From Hyphomicrobium sp. (GTDB taxonomy: Bacteria; Pseudomonadota; Alphaproteobacteria; Rhizobiales; Hyphomicrobiaceae), in assembly GCA_002928735.1 (NCBI GenBank), contig PERL01000010.1:61011-125010 (forward strand): 64,000 nucleotides of DNA, read 5' to 3'. The notes under the pieces are model-generated. The model worked only from the letters and a program-made list of their open reading frames with translations. It ran no database searches and was not told where the DNA came from. Below, piece by piece: positions 51,030 to 59,924 of the stretch (positions are counted from its first letter, which is position 1; each line of letters opens with the position of its first letter). A program made the translations under genes and the position numbers.

Positions 51030-52505
51030 CTATCCTCCACCCTGCCTCGGCCCGAAGACGTCAACCGCCTCCAGATTCGCCGCACCAGACCAAGTGTGCA
51101 CCCCGCAAAATCCACTCCGAGCGGGCGGCAGAACGGTCCGCACCACCGTCTGTCCGAAGCCACGCTGGTCGAGTTGATCGATACGTGCAAAGCCAAGTCC
51201 CGCCCCGTAACCTGCACGGCAATCCTGCACCGGCCGCCAGAGATCGCCGCCAGCCCGGAACATTGCTCCTGCTGGCCGCGCCGACCCCGCATCGATCAGG
51301 ACCGGATTCATATCGTGCGCGCGCCAAGGTCCCATGAGGCCAGGCGCGTGATACAGGTTCAAGGCATCCCAAGAGGAGCCGCCCTCGGCGTCTGTTGTGG
51401 CAAAGAGCCAGCAGCCATCGGGCGTCTCCAGCAGCGTCGCATCGTGGACCGGCTCGCTGAGAAGATCGCACACCGCCACCCAGCGATCGGGAAAGCGCTC
51501 CGCCCGGTAGAGCGTGAGGCGGCCGCTCGCGGCGGCCTCAGGCAGCATGTAAACCTGTCCGCTATGCGCAAACACCTGCGGGTACGAGAGATGAAATGGG
51601 GCGGCGAGCACCGGCTGCGGCACCGAAAGCGCACGCCCGTCGGCGCCGATCTCTGCAACTGAAACGAGGCCGCGGCCGGTGGCATAGGGATACTCCTCGA
51701 CGAAGATAAAGCGGCGGCCCGAGTGCGCAAAAATAAATGGATCTGCATAATACCGTTGGCCATCGTCAGATAGAACTGTCCAGCCACTCAGATCCAGGCT
51801 TCCAATATCGGGAAGCGGATGATTTGCAGCACGAGGTCGCCACGCAACAGACCATTGCGGCTCGCGTCGAAGGCGCCGCGCCAGGACGCGCTTCGACTTC
51901 AAGGTGAGAATATTGGCCAGCGCTGACATCGGCTGGCGCGGAGCGAGGCTTGGCAATGAAGGCGGTGTTTCCAGAGCGCGCGTGCCGTCAAGCTCGTGCC
52001 GAACAACGCGTACGATGCCCTGGATGAGACGGGCGATCACCTGGTCTGCCGCGAACATGAGTTGATGCGGCGCTTCCGTTGCCGGCAGTCCAATCGGAGT
52101 AACCTGGTTGTTGGCCGCGTCGAAGAGATCAAGGCGCGGCGCGCGACCATCAAGCAGGGCAGACCAGAGAGCCGCTTCGCCCACGGCTCCATCGAACAAC
52201 GGAACAAGGTGGCGTGCTGTGCGCACTGACCCCACGCCCCCCGTCAGGTCAATTGTCACGTCGCAAGCCCGCGATGGGCCGGCGTCAAAATCCAGACGGA
52301 TCCGGTCCAGTGCATGCTCGCCAGCGCCGTGCAAGGTCTGATCAAGCCACAGCAACAAGGCCAGCCCCTGCGGCAGAGGGGGCCGGTCATCATCAGGCTC
52401 AGCGGGCCTAACGGCGCAGTCGAGGCCCGCGTCTCTCAGCGCGCGCACAAGTTTGCTGTGCCACCTTTGAGCCCGGTCCTTGGTTATGAGCACGTCCGCC
52501 ATCAT
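51030..52505 (-). CDS. GINT1-like polysaccharide biosynthesis protein
   Basis: A 491-aa protein. The first 190 residues resemble a formyl-transferase-like Rossmann part (MMADVLITKDRAQRWHSKLV, LDLFDAANN). The remainder (about 215-490) is a five-blade beta-propeller-like region with YYADPFIFAHSGRRFIFVEE, YPQVFAHSGQVYMLPEA and GAMFRAGGDLWRPVQDC, as in the N-terminal domain of glucosamine inositolphosphorylceramide transferase (GINT1_N). Such fusions occur in polysaccharide loci. Probably modifies or adds a sugar; the exact reaction is unknown. It is divergent from the flippase gene. Confidence 0.8.
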   Translation of the reverse strand: MMADVLITKDRAQRWHSKLVRALRDAGLDCAVRPAEPDDDRPPLPQGLALLLWLDQTLHGAGEHALDRIRLDFDAGPSRACDVTIDLTGGVGSVRTARHLVPLFDGAVGEAALWSALLDGRAPRLDLFDAANNQVTPIGLPATEAPHQLMFAADQVIARLIQGIVRVVRHELDGTRALETPPSLPSLAPRQPMSALANILTLKSKRVLARRLRREPQWSVAWRPRAANHPLPDIGSLDLSGWTVLSDDGQRYYADPFIFAHSGRRFIFVEEYPYATGRGLVSVAEIGADGRALSVPQPVLAAPFHLSYPQVFAHSGQVYMLPEAAASGRLTLYRAERFPDRWVAVCDLLSEPVHDATLLETPDGCWLFATTDAEGGSSWDALNLYHAPGLMGPWRAHDMNPVLIDAGSARPAGAMFRAGGDLWRPVQDCRAGYGAGLGFARIDQLDQRGFGQTVVRTVLPPARSGFCGVHTWSGAANLEAVDVFGPRQGGG

Positions 52506-52708
52506 GCGTTCGGCAAAGCCCTTGGTTTACAAAGCCCGGTTATGCGCAAGTTCCACGCCGCCGCCGCGCCGCCTCGGAGAGCATGGCTAACGGTCATAAT
52601 TCCCCAAAAGCCGCAGCGCATCCGGCACGGTTCTAGCGTAAATCCTAGACAGGTTAATGCTATGTGGGCCCGGCACACTGCCGTCGGACCTCCAGTTCGT
52701 GCGGTTTC

Positions 52709-54154
52709 ATGCTGTTTCGCCAGACCCTGCTCTATTTGCCGGCTCAGGTTCTGGGACCCCTGTTCCAGTTCATCTCGATCCTGGCCTGGACGCATTTTTT
52801 GAGCCCGGTGGAGATGGGCGTATTTGCGCTGGTCGTCGCCGTGCAGGAACTGGCCTACGTTGCGACCACGTTCTGGTTCACGCTCTACACCATGCGTTAC
52901 CATGATCCGGCAGCGGCCCCCGATGCAAAGCGCACCTTCCTCGATACGGAATTGATGGTTCTGGCGGTAGCCTCTCTGGCGACCGTGGGCGTCATGCTGC
53001 TCCTCCCTCTGACCACCGGCGTGCCCTGGTCGTTCGATCTCTCGCTGGCTGCCGTCGCCTATGCGATCACTCGCGGTCTCGTGACCCACTTGGCGGATCG
53101 CGCCCGCACGGAACACGACACCATGACTTATTCCGTGCTGCAGATCTCGTGGCCTGTTCTGGGGCTCGTGTTCGGCATGGCACTGGTCGTTTGGGGCAAG
53201 GAAGATGCCGTCCACGTCCTTTGGGGCTATACGTTGGCGCAGGCCTTCTCGCTGATGATCGCCTTTGTTCGCCTGGAGTTCGGGCGCAATCCTCTGCGGT
53301 TTGCTCGCGCGGCGATCGCCAAAGGCTTCGAGTACGGTTTGCCGCTCCTCATCGGTGGCGTCTTCATCTGGATGGCCAACAATGGTCTCCGCTTCGTCGT
53401 CGAAATGCGCGAGAGCGCCGCCGCTGTGGGGCTTGTCACGGTGGGATGGGGCCTTGGCCTGCGCGTTGCCGCCTTTGCCGCCATGCTCGTCACGGCAGCA
53501 GCTTTTCCTGTCGCCATGAAGCGCGCGCGCGAGGAAGGCATGTCCGCAGGCCAAGCCCAGTTGGAGCGTAGCGGCATCCTCTTACTCGCCGTCCTGGCGC
53601 CCGCCTCCGCCGGACTGGTCGCCATCGGGACGCCCTTCATCTCGCTCGTGGTTGCCGAGGAATTCCGCGCTACAACCATCGCCGTCCTGCCGTGGGCAAT
53701 CTTGGCCGGAGCAATCCGCAATTTTCGCATCCACTTCGCCGAGCAGGTCTTTCTGCTCCATGAGCGGACACGTGTGCCATTGTGGAACGACGCCATCGAC
53801 GCGGTATTGAGCCTCGCCGGCGTGGCGATCGGGCTTTATGCCGGCGGCCTGCCTGGAGCCGTCGCCGGGGCCGCGGCGGGCGCCGCCATCAGTCTCGGCG
53901 TCACGCTCTTAGCTGGCTGGACCGCCTACCGGTTTACTTTGTCGTTCGACGCACTCTGGCGGATCGCCTTCGCGACGTCGGCAATGGTTGCATCCGTGAC
54001 CATGATGCCGGCCGAGGCCACGCCGGTATCGCTTGCACTTGCGATCGCCGTTGGCGCGGCCACGTATGCGCTGTCGCTTGCAGCTGTTTATCCCGATCTT
54101 GTTCGCAAACTCGCCGGTGTCTTGCGTTCTGGACGCTTGGGAGCTGGACCATGA
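52709..54154 (+). CDS. Polysaccharide flippase (Wzx-like)
   Basis: A 481-aa integral membrane protein with about 12-14 helices, of the oligosaccharide flippase (MATE-like, PF01943/PF13440) class: FRQTLLYLPAQVLGPLFQFI at the N-terminus, repeated small-residue helices, and a basic C-terminal tail. ATG at 52709 starts the first helix. It would move lipid-linked repeat units across the inner membrane. The glycosyltransferase gene follows after 115 bp. Confidence 0.88.
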   Translation: MLFRQTLLYLPAQVLGPLFQFISILAWTHFLSPVEMGVFALVVAVQELAYVATTFWFTLYTMRYHDPAAAPDAKRTFLDTELMVLAVASLATVGVMLLLPLTTGVPWSFDLSLAAVAYAITRGLVTHLADRARTEHDTMTYSVLQISWPVLGLVFGMALVVWGKEDAVHVLWGYTLAQAFSLMIAFVRLEFGRNPLRFARAAIAKGFEYGLPLLIGGVFIWMANNGLRFVVEMRESAAAVGLVTVGWGLGLRVAAFAAMLVTAAAFPVAMKRAREEGMSAGQAQLERSGILLLAVLAPASAGLVAIGTPFISLVVAEEFRATTIAVLPWAILAGAIRNFRIHFAEQVFLLHERTRVPLWNDAIDAVLSLAGVAIGLYAGGLPGAVAGAAAGAAISLGVTLLAGWTAYRFTLSFDALWRIAFATSAMVASVTMMPAEATPVSLALAIAVGAATYALSLAAVYPDLVRKLAGVLRSGRLGAGP

Positions 54155-54269
54155 GCCGCACGCGGCCGCCCTCGTTAACATCTTTCATCGTCCCGCTGTC
54201 CGCGGGGCCCATGGCATGGTCCTTGGGTAAGACAAGAGATCATCGAGTTCAAAGAAGCAGAGCCATCTG

Positions 54270-55508
54270 ATGCAACACCGGCTGAGTGTCATTCACTCAT
54301 TTGATCCCCGCGGCGCGAAGGTCGGCGGTCTGGAGACGTTCATTCGCGACATGATTGCCTTTCTCCCAGAGGATTTTTCGTTCCTCATGGTCGGCGTCGA
54401 TGCGCTGGGCGATCTGGAGATCGGCAAGGTGACAACGGTGGAGTTCCGAGGCCGCCGGTTCGAGTTTTTGCCCGTTCTGAGTTATCCCGATGCACAAGCC
54501 CGGGAAGCCGCAACCAGCGTGCGCCAATCGCTCACATTCCAGTTTATGCAAGGCCTGCTGAAGCATCTGCCAGCGGTCCGCCGGAAGCTGAAAGAGCAGC
54601 CGACCAGTGTCGATCTCCAACGTGTCGAGTTCGCACCCGTGGTCCGGGCTCTTGGAGTTCCGTTCGTGCAAATGCTGCATGGAGAAGGCGCGCCGCCGCT
54701 CAAGATGGATAGCCTGCTCAAGAATTATCGCTTCGTGCACAACGTCAACGAACGGCTCGCGGTGATGGCGGCCGATAAATTTCTGTGCGTCAATCCCTTC
54801 ATCACCGAGCGTCTCCGCAAAACCTACCCGCGCCAGGCGCACAAAATCGACACGCTCTCCACGTGGGTCGATACCAAGACGTTCCATCCCCGCCCATTCC
54901 CCGATGACGGCACTTTCCGTGTCGCCTTCGCCGGTCGCCTCGATCTCTTCAAATCGCCGCCTCTGATGTTCAAGACAATGGCGCGGTTGCGCGAGAAATG
55001 TGGCCCCGGTGTCGAATTCCACTACATGGGGACCAGCGATCCTCACCGGTTCCCCGAGTTTCAGGCCATCGAATCCATCGCAACCCTGCATGGCTTCAAA
55101 AGCGCGGCTGGTGTCTCTGAAGTGCTGGGCAACGCCCACGCTGGCATCCTCACGTCCGAATTCGAAGGCATGCCCTTCGCCGTCCTCGAAGCTCTGGGAT
55201 GCGGCCGTCCCATGGGCGCGATCCACCTGCCCCAGTTGGAGAGTGTCGTGAAGCCGGGTGTGAGCGGCACGCTCGTTGCCCGCTCAAACAGCGACGACGA
55301 CATGGCCGATCGCCTATCGGACGCATTCGTTGCCCTGCGCGAAGATATCCGTGCTGGCCGCCTGACCCCCGAAGGCGTCGCCACAGCGATCCGCGAGTTC
55401 ACGCCCGAGCGCCAACTGGCCAAGTGTTATGAGAACCACCGCCAGATTCAGCGGCGCAAGTACGGTCCCGGCGCCAGCGCCTCTCCCGTCTCGTCCGCGG
55501 TTCTCTAG
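54270..55508 (+). CDS. Glycosyltransferase (GT4-like)
   Basis: A 412-aa GT-B enzyme. The N-terminal GGLETFIRDM loop and the C-terminal nucleotide-sugar site (FAGRLDLFKSP at about 217-227, then SEFEGMPFAVLEALGCGRP) are clear; EFEGMPFAVLE is the E-x7-E donor motif. It adds one sugar to the polysaccharide repeat unit at the cytoplasmic face. Donor and acceptor are unknown. Co-directional with the flippase; converges with the glycanase gene. Confidence 0.9.
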   Translation: MQHRLSVIHSFDPRGAKVGGLETFIRDMIAFLPEDFSFLMVGVDALGDLEIGKVTTVEFRGRRFEFLPVLSYPDAQAREAATSVRQSLTFQFMQGLLKHLPAVRRKLKEQPTSVDLQRVEFAPVVRALGVPFVQMLHGEGAPPLKMDSLLKNYRFVHNVNERLAVMAADKFLCVNPFITERLRKTYPRQAHKIDTLSTWVDTKTFHPRPFPDDGTFRVAFAGRLDLFKSPPLMFKTMARLREKCGPGVEFHYMGTSDPHRFPEFQAIESIATLHGFKSAAGVSEVLGNAHAGILTSEFEGMPFAVLEALGCGRPMGAIHLPQLESVVKPGVSGTLVARSNSDDDMADRLSDAFVALREDIRAGRLTPEGVATAIREFTPERQLAKCYENHRQIQRRKYGPGASASPVSSAVL

Positions 55509-55512
55509 CTGT

Positions 55513-56634
55513 TTAGCGAACTTTGAAGCTGTCGCGCGCCGGCATGGCGTCAATCGCCTCAGCCACTGCATCCCAGGCGCGCTTACGCCGGAACCCGCTG
55601 TCGTAAATCAATGGCCGCGGCCGCCGCATCGCGCGCGGGGTCTTCTGCACGGCATCGTAGTAGAGCCAGCTCGTGTGATCCGCCATTTGCCACAGCGTCA
55701 GCGTCGAGACGGCCTTCACTTGCAAAACTTCTGATAGAAAGCCGCGATAGATTTTGGCCACGGCCGCATCGCGCTTTGCCGTGTCGCCCGGCAATGCGCG
55801 GTCGTTCACATCGAGTTCGGTCAGAAGTATCCCGTACCCCAGATCGGCCAGACTCTGCACCCATGCAGCGAACTTGGCAAAATCGTACGGCCGCGCACTG
55901 TCGATGTGGCACTGCAATCCAATGGCATCGATGGGCGCACCTTTGTCCTTCAATCGCTGCGCCAAACCAAACAGGCTCGACCGGAACGTCGCCCCGTTCT
56001 CATCGTCGCTCTCCGTCTGCGCCTCGTTGAGCACGAGTTCGAGACCAGGAGCGGTCTTGCGCGCGATCTCGAAACTGCGAACGATGTAGTCCTCGCCAAG
56101 CGCCATGAGAAACGGCCCCTTGCGCAAATTGCCCGGCAGTCGGTCCCAAGGTCCGATTGGCTCGTTCACAATATCCCACGAGCCGACGCGGTCCCGGTAG
56201 CGTTCCAGTACCGTCACAATGTGCTGTTCCAGAAGGCGCTCGACGTCGTTTGGATCGAGCGCATGGATCCACTCCGGCAAGTAGTCGTTCCAGATCAGCG
56301 TATGCCCGCGCACGCCCAGCTGGTGTTTTGATGCAAAGTCCATCAAACGGTCGGCTGGAACAAAATCGATTGCGCCGGCTGTCGGCCGCAACACCCCCAT
56401 CTTGAACTCGAGTTCCGATGTTAGAACACGCGCCTCACGCGCATACATCGCCCCATACGCCGCGCCATAGGATTGATCGAGTTCAGCGACAGAAAACGAT
56501 GCCCCAAATGTCAGCCCCTTCGCTGCTGCCTTCGCGCCAAGCGACGTTGGCGCATCCGCACGGACGGGGCCGGCAGCCAATGCGGCGGCTGTTGCCGCAC
56601 CGCCAATCAGAACTGCCCGCCGCGTCGTTTCCAT
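55513..56634 (-). CDS. Tat-exported GH10 glycanase (endo-1,4-beta-xylanase family)
   Basis: A 373-aa GH10 enzyme. The acid/base Glu158 lies in WDIVNEPIG and the nucleophile Glu273 in LTELDVND; RGHTLIWND (about 109-117) and QCHID are the other family marks. A twin-arginine signal (TTRRAVLIGGAATAAALAAG, about 3-22) shows export. ATG at 56634 overlaps the previous gene's stop by 1 nt. Being inside a polysaccharide operon, it more likely trims or releases the locus's own beta-linked polymer than digests plant xylan; that is inference. Confidence 0.93.
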   Translation of the reverse strand: METTRRAVLIGGAATAAALAAGPVRADAPTSLGAKAAAKGLTFGASFSVAELDQSYGAAYGAMYAREARVLTSELEFKMGVLRPTAGAIDFVPADRLMDFASKHQLGVRGHTLIWNDYLPEWIHALDPNDVERLLEQHIVTVLERYRDRVGSWDIVNEPIGPWDRLPGNLRKGPFLMALGEDYIVRSFEIARKTAPGLELVLNEAQTESDDENGATFRSSLFGLAQRLKDKGAPIDAIGLQCHIDSARPYDFAKFAAWVQSLADLGYGILLTELDVNDRALPGDTAKRDAAVAKIYRGFLSEVLQVKAVSTLTLWQMADHTSWLYYDAVQKTPRAMRRPRPLIYDSGFRRKRAWDAVAEAIDAMPARDSFKVR

Positions 56635-57737
56635 CACGCGCTCTCGCGCGCGACGGCCGTGAGGGACACATCCATCGGCGAAGCAAGCAGTGCCTGCACC
56701 CGTGCCAGATCCTCTTCCGCCGCAGCGTTCCACCGTTCCAAATTATCCGCCGCAAGGTGCGACGCCTCAACCCGCCCCGACGGCCATGAAAGCAAGTCGA
56801 GGATGGTCCGTGATGCGGCTTCAGGATCCGCCGGATCGATAAACACGCCAGATGCTCCAAGCGCCTCTCGGAACACGCGCGCATTCGGTGCGACGACGGG
56901 CAACCCAGCGAACTGGACCTCGAGGAGCGGCAGACCGAGCCCCTCGTCGTGCGACGTGCAGAGATAGAGATCGGCACTCTCGATCAATGCCTTCACGTCG
57001 GTCGCGTCGAGATAACCGTGCAGAGTGACGCCGGGCGCAGATTGTAGCAGAGCTGCATCCTCGCCCCAGCCAGTGCGCCCTACGATATGCAACTCCGCAT
57101 CGGCCGCACCCGCCGCCCGTAGCGCATCCAGGATCGCAATCGCCGCCTTGTAATTCTTTCGCGGTTCAACTGTCCCCATGGAAATGATCTTGATCGGTGA
57201 CCCCGGCGCACGCGGGTGCCGCCGGGCAGCCGCATCCAGTCCAAACACGTTCTGCACCTTGGGCCTGTAGAGCGTGATGGCCGCATCGTGAGCGACAAAC
57301 GGCAATAGTTCGGCCCGTGTCTTCTCGGAATTTGTCAGGAAATAGCGCAACCGCGTCACCGCACGCTTGAACGGCCACGCCATATAAATCCGCGCCTTTC
57401 CACTCAGATCCTGCGGTCGCGTGATCAAAAATGCGTCGTGGACATAGTGGATGACCCGCTCCCGTGCGAAGGCAAAAAGCGGAGACGGCGGAAATCCCGG
57501 AAACACAAATCGCGCGCCTGGATGCATGAGCGCCTTCAAGGGAAGCCAAACCTGCTGCGCCAGCACCATCCCCAGCGTGCCCTTGGCGCGTACGGGCCGC
57601 ACGTCGGCCCCCGGAAAGACCACCTTTTCGAACAGCTCAATTGTCACCCGCTCGATACCCGTGACGTGCCGTCCAAGGTGCGAAAAATCGAGAAATACAA
57701 CTGGCCGGTTGCTCTCGGCGCGATCCGGTCCCGTCAC
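56634..57737 (-). CDS. Glycosyltransferase (GT4)
   Basis: A 367-aa GT4 enzyme: IHYVHDAFLI and FLTNSEKTRAEL in the acceptor half, ISMGTVEPRKNYKAAI and the donor motif SHDEGLGLPLLEVQFAGLP in the second half. It overlaps the upstream transferase gene by 4 bp and the glycanase start by 1 nt, so all are one operon. The linkage formed is unknown. Confidence 0.92.
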   Translation of the reverse strand: MTGPDRAESNRPVVFLDFSHLGRHVTGIERVTIELFEKVVFPGADVRPVRAKGTLGMVLAQQVWLPLKALMHPGARFVFPGFPPSPLFAFARERVIHYVHDAFLITRPQDLSGKARIYMAWPFKRAVTRLRYFLTNSEKTRAELLPFVAHDAAITLYRPKVQNVFGLDAAARRHPRAPGSPIKIISMGTVEPRKNYKAAIAILDALRAAGAADAELHIVGRTGWGEDAALLQSAPGVTLHGYLDATDVKALIESADLYLCTSHDEGLGLPLLEVQFAGLPVVAPNARVFREALGASGVFIDPADPEAASRTILDLLSWPSGRVEASHLAADNLERWNAAAEEDLARVQALLASPMDVSLTAVARESA

Positions 57738-58867
57738 GGCGAAGTCTCTGAGTTGACGGGCACAGGCACAGTTTCCCCGCCCGCTTTATGCGCCTCCAGC
57801 AATATCTCGCGGATCAAGCTCTCATAAGCGGGCACGCGCGCCTCGAATGAAAACTCCTCCGCCCGCTGTCGCCGCTGCGCCGGATCACCCGGATGCGCGA
57901 GTGTCGCATCAACGGCTTGCGCCAACTGAACGTGATTACCGATGCCCACGATCCGCCCATACGTGCCATGATCGAGAATGTGATGCGGCCCCGAACATGC
58001 GGTGGCAACAACTGGCAGTCCGTACGCCATAGCCTCGACGACCACGTTCCCGAACGGCTCCGAATTCGACGATGAGACGAAGCATTTGGCCGATTGATAG
58101 ACCGTCCATGGTTCTTTGACATAGCCCGGTAGCAGCACGCGCCCTTCCAGACGCAGTTTCCGGATCTCGGCTTCAATCCGATGTTGCTCTGGCCCCTTGC
58201 CGAGAATGACCAACCGCGCGTTGGCTGTCTTCAATCGCGCAAAGGCGCGCACGAGGGTCAGATAATCCTTCTCTGGCACCAGACGGCCGACGGATAAGAG
58301 GAGATTTTCCCGTTCTGCCAGTCCATCAGGTGTCGGAATTTGGACGTCACGGGGAAAAAAGACAGGATTGAAAATCGTGACCATCCGGCGGCGGTTCGCC
58401 CGCCACTTCGTCTTCAACAAATACGCTAAACCGTCCGATACCGCGACCGTTCGCGTAGCCCAGCGGCTGAGGAGCGGCAAACCAGCATAGCTGAAATAAC
58501 TGAGCCAGCCTGTCTTCCATTCCATCTCGCCATGATAGGTGATCACGGGCAGGGTTGCCGCGCGCGAGAGCGCCGACGCCAACAGGAGCTTCAAGTTCGA
58601 TCCGCCAATGGCTGACAAGGCGACATCGGGCTTCTCGTCCCTGAGCAGCTGCGCCAGACGCCGCGTGGCAGCAATGTGGTTGCGGCCCAGCGTATGCAGC
58701 GGAATTGATGGGTCGAGGTTGTGCTTATTTTCGTCGGCTTCAAAGTCCTGAGCGAAAATTACGTCGTAGCCACGCTGCTTGAAGGACGAGGCGAGGCAAG
58801 CCCACAGCCGTTCGCCGCCACCGTCGACAAGTCCATGGGTGTAGAAGAGTATGCGCGGCGCGGTCAT
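57734..58867 (-). CDS. Glycosyltransferase (GT4)
   Basis: A 377-aa GT4 enzyme: YTHGLVDGGGERLWACLA at the N-terminus, LLSVGRLVPEKDYLTLV, LPGYVKEPW and the donor motif SNSEPFGNVVVEAMAYGLP. ATG at 58867 begins the conserved part; the 53 upstream codons are a shadow of another frame. It overlaps the next transferase by 4 bp and lies 83 bp after the WecG-type gene. Sugar specificity is unknown. Confidence 0.92.
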   Translation of the reverse strand: MTAPRILFYTHGLVDGGGERLWACLASSFKQRGYDVIFAQDFEADENKHNLDPSIPLHTLGRNHIAATRRLAQLLRDEKPDVALSAIGGSNLKLLLASALSRAATLPVITYHGEMEWKTGWLSYFSYAGLPLLSRWATRTVAVSDGLAYLLKTKWRANRRRMVTIFNPVFFPRDVQIPTPDGLAERENLLLSVGRLVPEKDYLTLVRAFARLKTANARLVILGKGPEQHRIEAEIRKLRLEGRVLLPGYVKEPWTVYQSAKCFVSSSNSEPFGNVVVEAMAYGLPVVATACSGPHHILDHGTYGRIVGIGNHVQLAQAVDATLAHPGDPAQRRQRAEEFSFEARVPAYESLIREILLEAHKAGGETVPVPVNSETSP

Positions 58868-58950
58868 GTGCAGTTCGATCCAAGTGGGGCCAGGGTTTTC
58901 AGCGCAGTGCCGGGTTCCTGCCCTCCTGCGTTGGCCGGTGTCTTGTTGAA

Positions 58951-59802
58951 CTACGGACGGCGCCGTCCGGCTCCTGCACCACCAAGAGGTGCCAGCAGCC
59001 GCAGTTCGGCGAGAAGTAGCGCGCACTGGGTATATCGCGCCATGAGCCTCCGCGGATTAGACCCCAGCCGCCACAACCATTCCAAACCGGCGCGCTGAAA
59101 GGCGCGCGGAGCGCGAATTTGTTCGCCGGCAAGAAAGTCAAGACTAGCGCCAATGCAAATAAATCCGGCCTTAACCCCTTGCGCCTGGGCGCGAGCGGCG
59201 AAGATTTCTTGTTTTGGTGCGCCAAGCGCAACGAAGCAAATGCGCGCGCCCGACTGTGCGATCCGCGCTATCGCAGCATCCGCTTCCGGACCCTCGGGAT
59301 CGAAGCCGATCGGCGGCGATAGAGATCCGCTGATCTGCAGCCGGCCTTCGGTGTTCTCCACGAATCGCGCACCGGCTTTCGCGAGCACACCGGGCGACGA
59401 GCCAAAGAGAAAGACCGGCAGCTGTGCCTCCGCGCACGCCTCTACCAGTGGGAGCAAGAGATCGGCACCGGTCGTGCGCACGATGCCGGGCGCATCGCGC
59501 CGGGCCAATTGCGCGACCGGCTCTCCGTCTGCCGTCACGAAAGTTGCGCCGCGATAGGCCTGCTGAAATGCTGCACTGCTGCGCAGCTTTACAAGATGAT
59601 CGAGATTGAGGGTAAAAACCGTGAAGCTTCCACCGGATAGTGCTGCGCCAACAATGGCGTCAATCGCAGTGCGCTGATCGGGGAGATTGATCGGCCATCC
59701 ATCAACGGCGGCTATCGGCGGCTGCGGCTCAAGACGCATTACACTCGGATCCACTAACGCCGCATCGTTGACCGTGCGGATACACTGATTGGTACGCGGC
59801 AT
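58951..59802 (-). CDS. WecG/TagA/CpsF-family glycosyltransferase (GT26)
   Basis: A 283-aa GT26 enzyme: TVFTLNLDHLVKL, FVTADGEPV, RTTGADLLLPLVEACAE, VFLFGSSPGV and VALGAPKQEIFAAR, then GLEWLWRLGSNPRRL. It usually adds the second sugar (often N-acetylmannosamine-type) to the lipid carrier; Caulobacter HfsJ of the holdfast locus is in this family. It follows the Wzz/Wzc-like gene by 122 bp on the same strand. Confidence 0.93.
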   Translation of the reverse strand: MPRTNQCIRTVNDAALVDPSVMRLEPQPPIAAVDGWPINLPDQRTAIDAIVGAALSGGSFTVFTLNLDHLVKLRSSAAFQQAYRGATFVTADGEPVAQLARRDAPGIVRTTGADLLLPLVEACAEAQLPVFLFGSSPGVLAKAGARFVENTEGRLQISGSLSPPIGFDPEGPEADAAIARIAQSGARICFVALGAPKQEIFAARAQAQGVKAGFICIGASLDFLAGEQIRAPRAFQRAGLEWLWRLGSNPRRLMARYTQCALLLAELRLLAPLGGAGAGRRRP

Positions 59803-59924
59803 ATCAGAAATTCACCTGCTTCTCACCGTGCTTTTCGTGTCGTGATCGAGAGTGGGGAAGCGTCAGCCCGTCGCAGGCCACCTCCGTCCCGAAGCGTCTG
59901 TCGCCCCCCAACCCTCTGTAGGTC

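Noticed and set aside
50892..51662. 256-codon + strand open frame next to tRNA-Thr
   Set aside because: It is antisense to the GINT1-like gene and overlaps the tRNA; no motif.
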